NCBI GenBank assembly: GCA_017959625.1
Contig: JAGDAG010000280.1
Coordinates: 1-5,843 of the forward strand
DNA: 5,843 bases
Source of the DNA: Abditibacteriota bacterium
Lineage (GTDB): Bacteria > Armatimonadota > UBA5829
Direction: 5' to 3'
Shown here: piece by piece, positions 1-4,910 of the stretch
How the letters are laid out: each line of letters opens with the position of its first letter
Position numbering within the stretch: position 1 is the stretch's first letter
Translations under genes and position numbers: made by a program
The notes under the pieces: model-generated
Databases searched by the model: none
The model's input: only the letters and a program-made list of their open reading frames with translations
Told to the model about the DNA's origin: nothing

Positions 1-821
1 CATATGATCAAGACAGGTCGTTTTTATATTATGGCGGATCGTTTCTCAGCGACAACAATGAAGATATCGATAAAATGTGCAAAACGATCCCTCTTGTTAA
101 GAGAGTTGTTAAATACGACAGATTTGAAGTCCTGGAGTATGATGCAAATGATAAGATCAACTATATAGATGTTCCGCCTTCATTTCTTGTTCTTTCTGTT
201 GTAAAGGACCGTGGAAAGACGATATGGTATTTTGAAGGACATCCGTTCAGAGACATAGCCATAACTGCAGACGGGAGATATATGATAGTAACCGATGAAC
301 TGGTGTTTTATGCAACTGCCGACGATAAAAGAATATTATCCGAACTTTACGGAGGCAACAGGATCTATTTTTTCAATATCGCGCGCCCTGCCGACGTCCG
401 TATCCTTACGGACAACGTTGTCCGCGTGTCATATAAAAGCGGACTTGTGGAACACTGGAAGGTGCGGCTCTCGGAAGAAGATCTGGAAAAAAATATAGAA
501 AAATACAAAACGGAAGAAAAGCATCTTGCGGATAAATGCCTTTTGTGGAGCAACGGGAAAGGCAAGCCGTATAAATCCCAGGCTATGTGGTGCTATTACG
601 AGAGCGATTCGGAACCGGTTTATGATAACACAAATCTTGCCGACATAACAGCGGATCTCTCCGATCTGCAAAACAGCGTTTTGGCATCGGCTGCGAAGCA
701 GACCAATGAGAACGTTGCCGCCGTTGCTTCCGGCAACGGCTTGAGTGAAGAAGCCGCAACCGGCCGGTCAGCAGGGCTGGTGGCCAGGATCAAGACTTTC
801 TTTGCCAGGCTGTTTTCTTAA
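1..821 (+). CDS. Hypothetical protein, 5'-partial
   Basis: I do not recognise this protein. The frame is open from base 3 with no stop, so the true start probably lies upstream of the window. The ATG at 75 is internal and has no good Shine-Dalgarno site. About 272 residues are visible, ending at TAA 819-821. The visible part is rich in predicted beta strands (segments such as IDVPPSFLVLSVV and GRYMIVTDELVFYAT), which could suit a beta-propeller or WD-like fold, but no repeat is clear enough to claim. A charged, Lys/Glu-rich helical stretch follows in the middle. The C-terminus is a low-complexity Ala/Ser/Asn/Gly linker ending in a short basic amphipathic helix (VARIKTFFARLFS) that might touch a membrane or a partner. 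No signal peptide or membrane segment is seen in this part. The gene is more AT-rich than the operon downstream and is separated from it by a strong terminator, so a functional link is unlikely. Confidence 0.75.
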   Translation, partial: YDQDRSFLYYGGSFLSDNNEDIDKMCKTIPLVKRVVKYDRFEVLEYDANDKINYIDVPPSFLVLSVVKDRGKTIWYFEGHPFRDIAITADGRYMIVTDELVFYATADDKRILSELYGGNRIYFFNIARPADVRILTDNVVRVSYKSGLVEHWKVRLSEEDLEKNIEKYKTEEKHLADKCLLWSNGKGKPYKSQAMWCYYESDSEPVYDNTNLADITADLSDLQNSVLASAAKQTNENVAAVASGNGLSEEAATGRSAGLVARIKTFFARLFS

Positions 822-838
822 TCGAGCGATAGCGCGCG

Positions 839-864
839 CGGGGCTTTTGAAGCCCCGTTTTTTT
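839..864 (+). terminator. Rho-independent terminator after the first gene
   Basis: An 8-bp stem, CGGGGCTT (839-846) with AAGCCCCG (850-857), encloses a 3-nt loop and is followed directly by seven T (858-864) and then GTTTT. It starts 18 nt after the stop codon at 819-821. Stem, tight loop and T-tract are all as expected for an intrinsic terminator on the + strand, so transcription of the upstream gene should end here, before the permease operon. Confidence 0.93.
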
Positions 865-876
865 GTTTTGGCATCA

Positions 877-912
877 GCCGGGCCGGCGCCCGGCCGCCCG
901 CCGAGGCGGCGG
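877..912. repeat. Two adjacent GC-rich hairpins
   Basis: Hairpin one pairs GCCGGGC (877-883) with GCCCGGC (888-894) around a 4-nt loop. Hairpin two pairs CCGCCG (898-903) with CGGCGG (907-912) around AGG. They are three bases apart and every stem pair is G-C. No T-tract follows on the + strand, so they are not ordinary terminators for that direction. They could be a REP-like palindromic unit, a transcription barrier, or chance in a GC-rich spacer. Only one copy is visible, so a repeat family cannot be shown from this window. Confidence 0.45.
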
Positions 913-965
913 AAAGAACGAAACGGTTTCTCCCGTGCTGAGGTGAGGATCCGCGCTCTCATGTT

Positions 966-1008
966 TTTTTGCGGTTTTGTTCAAAAACAAGGGTATCCGG
1001 CGCAAAAA
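966..1008. promoter_or_regulatory. Nested inverted repeat upstream of the -10 box, possible operator
   Basis: The outer arms TTTTTGCG (966-973) and CGCAAAAA (1001-1008) are perfect inverted repeats. Inside them TTGTT (977-981) and AACAA (986-990) form a second perfect pair. The right outer arm ends 5 nt before the TATAAT at 1014-1019 and covers the space where a -35 region would lie. A regulator bound here could activate or block the permease operon. No known operator consensus is recognised. A-tract and T-tract arms form such repeats by chance fairly easily, so this is tentative. Confidence 0.35.
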
Positions 1009-1013
1009 TAGAG

Positions 1014-1019
1014 TATAAT
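1014..1019 (+). promoter_or_regulatory. Probable -10 box (TATAAT) of the permease-PHP operon
   Basis: A perfect TATAAT lies about 70 nt upstream of the chosen permease start, in the AT-rich part of the spacer and after the upstream terminator. The expected transcription start is near 1026. No good -35 hexamer sits 16-18 nt upstream (the bases there read about GGGTAT) and there is no extended -10 TG. If this is the promoter, it is probably weak alone and may depend on an activator, which would fit the inverted repeat just upstream. Confidence 0.5.
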
Positions 1020-1026
1020 TATTAAT

Positions 1027-1043
1027 AGGTGCGTTATGCGCCT
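1027..1043 (+). other. Possible 5'-leader hairpin of the operon mRNA
   Basis: AGGTGC (1027-1032) can pair with GCGCCT (1038-1043), using one G-U pair, around a 5-nt loop. If transcription begins near 1026 as the TATAAT box suggests, this hairpin would sit at the extreme 5' end of the transcript, where such structures often protect mRNA from decay. It is small and could be coincidental. It does not resemble a known riboswitch. Confidence 0.25.
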
Positions 1044-1070
1044 TTCGGTAAATATACGGCGTCTGTTCAA

Positions 1071-1076
1071 AAGGAG
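1071..1076 (+). promoter_or_regulatory. Ribosome binding site deciding the permease start
   Basis: AAGGAG lies 12 nt upstream of ATG 1089. The spacing is somewhat long, but this is the only good Shine-Dalgarno site in the leader. It favours ATG 1089 over the in-frame GTG at 1029, which has no upstream site and lies almost at the predicted transcription start. Confidence 0.6.
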
Positions 1077-1088
1077 AAACCCCCGTTA

Positions 1089-2117
1089 ATGTATCTTGGT
1101 ATAGCTCTGGTGGCCCTTGCCGGCGCAATGTCGGGAAGCGGAGTATGGCCCCTGAAGGCCGTTAAAGTGTTTAATTTCGATCAGATATATTTTTTTGCTC
1201 CGCTGTTTTCTTTTTTGATAATACCCTGGACGGTGGCTTTTATATTCTGCCCCGATATCATGGATATCGTTGCCCGGATACCCCGGGAACGGATGGTTTT
1301 CTTTTCGGTGATGGCCGTGTTTTACACCGTGGGCTGCTATATGGGCTGGTACACGGCGGCGCGCCTGGGAGTGGGCATAGCCTACGGCATCAATTCCTGT
1401 TTTGCCAATATCACCGGGGTCATGATCCCCATCCTTTTCAAGGGGACGGGGCAGTTTGCGGATTCGCCGGATTTTCTCACCCTGCCCTCCAATCTGGTGA
1501 TGCTGTCCGTGGCGGGCATGTGTACCGCCATCATGCTGATACAGAACGCCTCTATGGTGAAGTCCGCCTGCGAAAAGGACGAGACCATTTCCCGGGGGCG
1601 GCGCAACTTTTACGTTTTCTGCGGCTTTCTCAACGGCCTTTTGGGCAATTTTGCCACCTTCGTGCTGGTTTACGGCGGCAGCGAGGTGATAGAGCTGCTG
1701 ACAAGGTCGGGGCAGACCCCCTTTATCGCCAATATCATAGTGTGGGGCATAGTGTTCCCCATGGTGCCGGTGACGGCTATGCTGATAACCGGCGCCAGGA
1801 TGACCGTTCACCGGGAATGGAAAAAAATAATACAGGCCCCCGCAGAGATATTATACGTATTTCTGGCGGGCATCCAGACCTCGGTGTGCCTGGGGGTCTA
1901 CGCTACGGGAGTCATTTTTCTGGGTAGCTTCGGCGGCAGCGTGGGGGCGGGCTTTTCCACCTCCTTCCAGATAATAGCCAGCCAGCTTCTGGGAGTGTTT
2001 TCCGGAGAATGGAAGAACGCCGGCCCGAAAGCCCGCCGCACCATGATCATCGCTCTTGTTATAGTATTTGTATCCATAATTCTGCTTTCGGCAGGCAATT
2101 ATCTCGCCGGAGGCTAA
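1089..2117 (+). CDS. RhaT-like permease (L-rhamnose/H+ symporter family, DMT superfamily)
   Basis: This is a 342-residue integral membrane protein, close to the 344 residues of E. coli RhaT as I recall it. About ten hydrophobic helices are visible, roughly at residues 1-18, 33-55, 68-90, 93-116, 134-152, 174-195, 210-234, 253-274, 280-304 and 317-337. Similarity to RhaT recalled from memory includes the N-terminal GSGVWPLKAVK segment followed by LIIPW, the RLGVGIAYGIN stretch (RYLGMSMGIGIAIG in RhaT) and the C-terminal GEWKNAG before the last helix (KEWNNAG in RhaT). The family imports L-rhamnose with protons across the inner membrane, but this member is divergent and no rhamnose catabolic genes are nearby, so the substrate may be another sugar or sugar-like compound. 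I chose ATG 1089 over an in-frame GTG at 1029 because of the AAGGAG at 1071-1076 and because the family begins close to the first helix. It is the first gene of the operon, and its stop overlaps the ribosome site of the next gene. Confidence 0.85.
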   Translation: MYLGIALVALAGAMSGSGVWPLKAVKVFNFDQIYFFAPLFSFLIIPWTVAFIFCPDIMDIVARIPRERMVFFSVMAVFYTVGCYMGWYTAARLGVGIAYGINSCFANITGVMIPILFKGTGQFADSPDFLTLPSNLVMLSVAGMCTAIMLIQNASMVKSACEKDETISRGRRNFYVFCGFLNGLLGNFATFVLVYGGSEVIELLTRSGQTPFIANIIVWGIVFPMVPVTAMLITGARMTVHREWKKIIQAPAEILYVFLAGIQTSVCLGVYATGVIFLGSFGGSVGAGFSTSFQIIASQLLGVFSGEWKNAGPKARRTMIIALVIVFVSIILLSAGNYLAGG

Positions 2118-2122
2118 AGGAG
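2116..2122 (+). promoter_or_regulatory. Strong ribosome binding site overlapping the permease stop codon
   Basis: AAAGGAG begins inside the permease TAA (2115-2117) and lies 5 nt before ATG 2128. This is the best Shine-Dalgarno site of the operon. Its overlap with the stop suggests that translation of the permease and of the first PHP hydrolase is coupled. Confidence 0.7.
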
Positions 2123-2127
2123 TTTTT

Positions 2128-3075
2128 ATGTTTATCAATCCCTACGCCGGCAGGCTTGATATCAAGCCCGTCAAGTCAAATTTCCATATCCACGCGGGCA
2201 CGGGGCCCGGCACCTGCGGCGCCTACGAGATCGAGCCCGTTATCGAAGCCTACCGCGACTGCGGCTACGGCGCCCTGTGCATCTCCAACCACAATCTCCT
2301 GACGGACCCCGCTCCCTACAGGGAAAAATACGGCATAGCGCTGCTGCAGGGCTATGAATACACCACCCGGGAGCACCTGCTGTGTCTGGGTTCCCCGGCC
2401 TTTACCCCCATCCCGCAGGACGTGATATTCCGGCCGGGCAGAGACGGCCTGGAGGAGGGGCCCTTCGGCCCGGTTCACCGCAAGAGGAACGTGGAAAACC
2501 TTCAGAAGGCCATAGACGACTGCAAAAGCGCCGGGGGCTACAGCATCATCTGCCACCCCGACTGCCACGTGTGGGGGGTCTCCCGCGACGTCATCGACGC
2601 CGTCGGCGGCTATGACGCCATAGAGATACTCAACGGCCTCAATACCTCCGATACCTACGACCATATCCTGAGCAAAGGGCTCCTGAAATGGTGCACCGGT
2701 TCCGACGATTTCCACCGCTGGTGGCACCTGGGCGTCTGCTGGAACATGATCTACGGCGAGCCCACCGAAGCGGGAATTCTGGAAGCCATGCGCAGCGGGG
2801 CTATGTACGTTTCCAAGGGTCTCAGCCTGCAGAGGCTGGAGCTGTCGGACGGCCGTATCCACGTAAAAGTCATGGGAGGCGACGGCTTCGAAGGGGATAT
2901 GGAATACAAATTCATCGGCAAAGACGGCAGGGTACTCAAAGTAACCAACGATACCGAAGCCTCGTACAGAATAAAAGGAAACGAAGCCTACGTACGGCTG
3001 GACGTCACCAGCCCCGAGGGCTGGAAGCTCATCACCCAGCCGGTGTATGACGACGCTTTTTTCACCGAGAAGTAA
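2128..3075 (+). CDS. PHP-domain metallohydrolase, paralog 1
   Basis: A 315-residue protein with no signal peptide, probably a cytoplasmic metal-dependent hydrolase of the PHP (polymerase and histidinol phosphatase) superfamily, nearest in layout to COG0613/CehA-McbA-type proteins. Visible PHP motifs: H20-x-H22 (NFHIH), SNHN at 53-56 with H55, GYEYT with E77, H83 (HLLCLG), CHP with H143, an IEILNG strand at 165-170, and GSDDFH with D194 and H196. These match eight of the nine metal-binding positions known from YcdX-type PHP enzymes. The third motif-I ligand has no His or Asp equivalent. From about residue 228 a beta-rich C-terminal domain runs to TQPVYDD. This paralog has about 25 extra residues (roughly 90-121) before the third motif, and it reads HPDCHVW where the other three have HP-x-WP-x-EW. 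It follows the permease by 10 nt. Family members hydrolyse phosphate esters or carbamate and other esters. The substrate here is unknown and may be what the permease imports. Confidence 0.85.
   Translation: MFINPYAGRLDIKPVKSNFHIHAGTGPGTCGAYEIEPVIEAYRDCGYGALCISNHNLLTDPAPYREKYGIALLQGYEYTTREHLLCLGSPAFTPIPQDVIFRPGRDGLEEGPFGPVHRKRNVENLQKAIDDCKSAGGYSIICHPDCHVWGVSRDVIDAVGGYDAIEILNGLNTSDTYDHILSKGLLKWCTGSDDFHRWWHLGVCWNMIYGEPTEAGILEAMRSGAMYVSKGLSLQRLELSDGRIHVKVMGGDGFEGDMEYKFIGKDGRVLKVTNDTEASYRIKGNEAYVRLDVTSPEGWKLITQPVYDDAFFTEK
2179..2227 (+). repeat. Near-identical DNA block, copy 1 (PHP motif I)
   Basis: These 49 bases are identical to 4038-4086 in paralog 3. The last 37 of them (2191-2227) are also identical to 3140-3176 in paralog 2. 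The block encodes NFHIHAGTGPGTCGAY, the first metal-binding motif. Third codon positions are also unchanged, although neighbouring parts of the genes differ widely, which suggests gene conversion or recent exchange. Confidence 0.85.
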
Positions 3076-3076
3076 A

Positions 3077-3985
3077 ATGTTTGTAAATCCCTATAAAGAC
3101 TGTTTTGAAAAAAAGCCCCTTAAGTGCACCTTCCACACCCACGCGGGCACGGGGCCCGGCACCTGCGGCGCCTACGGGATCGACGACGTGCTGGCCCTCT
3201 ACAAGGAGCTTGGCTTCGACTCGTTGTGCATCTCCAACCACAACCTTTACACCGATCCCGCGGAATACGAGAAGAAGCACGGCATTCTGCTCTTCCCCGG
3301 TTACGAATATACCAAATGGGAGCATATGGTGTGCCTGGGCACCGACAAGGTGCTGGTGCCTCATCCGGAGACCATGGCGCCTCTTGAAGACCCGGTGACT
3401 CCCTATCAGGCTGCCATCGACGGCTGCAACGCGGACGGGGGTTTCCCCATCCTGTGCCACCCCAACTGGCCTGTGGAATGGGCCCTGTCAAAAGGATTTC
3501 TTTCAAGCGTCCACCGCATGAGGGCCATTGAGGCCCACAACGGCTCCTGCGGCTCCAACGCCTGGGACCACGTGCTTTCCGGAGGCCGCCTGATCTGGGG
3601 CGTGGGCTCCGACGACTTCCACCGCTGGTGGAACCTGGCCCGCAGCTGGAACGTGGTTTACGCCGACAGGGACAAGCCTTCCATCATGGCGGCCCTGAAG
3701 GCGGGGGCGTTTTACGCTTCCACGGGGCTGGCGCTACAGGGCCTGACCCTGGACAGCGACAAGATATCCGTAGAGGTCATCAACCCCAACGATTACCGCG
3801 ACGAGTTCAATTTCAAGTTCTTCGGCGCCGACGGCAGGCTGCTGAAGGAGGTCAACGAGGAGACCGCCACCTACCGCCTGAAGGGCGGCGAGAAATACGT
3901 GCGGGTAGAGGTCATGAACAACGCCGGCAGAAAGCTCTACACCCAGCCGGTCTATGACGACGAATATTTGAGTATAGAGGAATAA
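3077..3985 (+). CDS. PHP-domain metallohydrolase, paralog 2
   Basis: A 302-residue protein, the most compact complete paralog of the array. Expected metal-site residues are H20-x-H22 (TFHTH), H55 in SNHN, E77 in GYEYT, H83 (HMVCLG), H128 in CHPNWPVEW, and D180 and H182 in GSDDFHRWW. Motif I reads GTGPGTCG with C30, in place of the usual SDG or third His. The beta-rich C-terminal domain begins near residue 213 (YASTGL) and ends TQPVYDDEYLSIEE. Start choice: an upstream in-frame ATG at 3047 would overlap paralog 1 by 29 bases. ATG 3077 gives the MFVNP start shared by all four paralogs and lies one base after the paralog 1 stop. Its Shine-Dalgarno site is weak (GAGAAG, 3067-3072), so it is probably translated by coupling to paralog 1. 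It is presumably a cytoplasmic ester or phosphoester hydrolase. Its substrate is unknown, and it shares 37 identical bases with paralogs 1 and 3 at motif I. Confidence 0.85.
   Translation: MFVNPYKDCFEKKPLKCTFHTHAGTGPGTCGAYGIDDVLALYKELGFDSLCISNHNLYTDPAEYEKKHGILLFPGYEYTKWEHMVCLGTDKVLVPHPETMAPLEDPVTPYQAAIDGCNADGGFPILCHPNWPVEWALSKGFLSSVHRMRAIEAHNGSCGSNAWDHVLSGGRLIWGVGSDDFHRWWNLARSWNVVYADRDKPSIMAALKAGAFYASTGLALQGLTLDSDKISVEVINPNDYRDEFNFKFFGADGRLLKEVNEETATYRLKGGEKYVRVEVMNNAGRKLYTQPVYDDEYLSIEE
3140..3176 (+). repeat. Identical DNA block, copy 2 (PHP motif I)
   Basis: These 37 bases match 2191-2227 and 4050-4086 exactly. They encode the end of HTHAGTGPGTCGAY. The bases just upstream differ from copies 1 and 3 (TTCCACACC against TTCCATATC), so the identical tract is shorter here. 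Confidence 0.85.
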
Positions 3986-3986
3986 T

Positions 3987-4910
3987 ATGTTTGTCAACAC
4001 GCTTCAGAACAAGCTCCGGGGGCCCTGTCAGCGGAGCAATTTCCATATCCACGCGGGCACGGGGCCCGGCACCTGCGGCGCCTACGCCATAGACGACGTG
4101 ATAAGCAACTACAAGGCGGTGGGCTACACCTGCCTGTGCCTGTCCAACCATAACCTGCTCACGGACCCCGCCACCTTTGACAACCGTGGGCTGAATATGA
4201 TACCGGGTTACGAATACACCTCCGACAAGCATCTGGTATGCCTGGGGGCGAAGACCATGGCCTTCGACCCGGCGGACACCTCCGACGAGGCGCTGCAGAA
4301 GGCTGCGGAAACCTGCGTGAGCGAGGGGGGCTTCGCTATCCTCTGCCATCCCCACTGGCCGGAGGAATGGCACACCGGCCGGGAGTTTCTGGACAGGACC
4401 TTCGGCTTTGAGGGCATAGAGGTGTTCAACGCCGCCACCGACAGGGACGTGGGCGCCAAAGGGCGGACTGCCTGTATGAACGCCCAGGACTACCTGCTTT
4501 CCCGGGGGCGTCTGGTATGGGGCGTGGGCTCCGACGATTTCCACCGCTGGTGGCACCTGGCCGCCGGCTGGAACATGATATACGCCGACAACACTCCGGA
4601 GGCCATAATAAAGGCTCTTAAGGCCGGGGAGTTTTACGTGTCCTCGGGCCTCAGGCTCATGGATCTGTCCATAATAGAGGACAGGCTCCACGTGGAGGTG
4701 TGCAACCCCAGCGGATACGTGGACGAATACCGCTACAGATTCGTGGGCAGGCACGGGCGCCTGCTGAAAACGGTGGAAAGCGCCTCCGCAGACTATATGC
4801 TCTGCGGAGACGAAGGCTACGTTCGCGTCGAGGTCTACTGCCCCGGCGGCAACGTGCTTCTCACCCAGCCCGTTTACGATACGGAATTTTTTAAGGAGAA
4901 TAATAAATAA
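3987..4910 (+). CDS. PHP-domain metallohydrolase, paralog 3
   Basis: A 307-residue paralog starting one base after the previous stop, with GAGGA at 3977-3981 as ribosome site 5 nt upstream. PHP residues: H20-x-H22 (NFHIH), C30 in GTGPGTCG, H55 in SNHN, E76 in GYEYT, H82 (HLVCLG), H121 in CHPHWPEEW, and D184 and H186 in GSDDFHRWWH. It looks mosaic. Its first motif is identical at DNA level to paralog 1, while other parts resemble paralog 4: the LQ and PCQRSNF segments near the N-terminus, HPxWPEEWH, the N-A-x-x-DR segment at 148-153, and FVGRHG with LKTV at 252-263. Residues 148-166 hold a longer loop before the fourth motif than in paralogs 1 and 2, which may shape substrate choice. The C-terminal beta domain ends TQPVYDTEFFKENNK. 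No signal peptide is seen. It is a probable cytoplasmic metallohydrolase of unknown substrate, co-transcribed with the permease. Confidence 0.85.
   Translation: MFVNTLQNKLRGPCQRSNFHIHAGTGPGTCGAYAIDDVISNYKAVGYTCLCLSNHNLLTDPATFDNRGLNMIPGYEYTSDKHLVCLGAKTMAFDPADTSDEALQKAAETCVSEGGFAILCHPHWPEEWHTGREFLDRTFGFEGIEVFNAATDRDVGAKGRTACMNAQDYLLSRGRLVWGVGSDDFHRWWHLAAGWNMIYADNTPEAIIKALKAGEFYVSSGLRLMDLSIIEDRLHVEVCNPSGYVDEYRYRFVGRHGRLLKTVESASADYMLCGDEGYVRVEVYCPGGNVLLTQPVYDTEFFKENNK
4038..4086 (+). repeat. Near-identical DNA block, copy 3 (PHP motif I)
   Basis: This copy is identical over 49 bases to 2179-2227 in paralog 1 and over its last 37 bases (4050-4086) to paralog 2. Identity stops abruptly on both sides. 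A second shared tract links the same two genes: 4530-4560 equals 2701-2731 over 31 bases at the SDDFHRWWHL motif. Confidence 0.85.

Noticed and set aside
75..77. ATG at 75 as the start of the first gene
   Set aside because: The frame is open without a stop back to the window edge and there is no good ribosome site before it, so the gene more likely begins upstream.
877..912. A second intrinsic terminator
   Set aside because: The stems are strong but no T-tract follows on the + strand, and no gene converges from the other side.
1029..1088. GTG at 1029 as the permease start, adding 20 residues
   Set aside because: It has no ribosome site, lies almost at the predicted transcription start, and adds a charged stretch before the first helix. 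ATG 1089 has AAGGAG upstream and gives the family length.
3047..3076. ATG at 3047 as the start of paralog 2
   Set aside because: It overlaps paralog 1 by 29 bases and adds ten residues absent from the other paralogs. All four share a start of the type MFVNP or MFINP, which here falls at 3077.
2179..4086. The repeated 37-49 base blocks as a CRISPR, mobile element or attachment repeat
   Set aside because: They lie in frame inside paralogous genes about 900 bases apart and encode the same catalytic motif. They are parts of duplicated genes, with no transposase or spacer structure.
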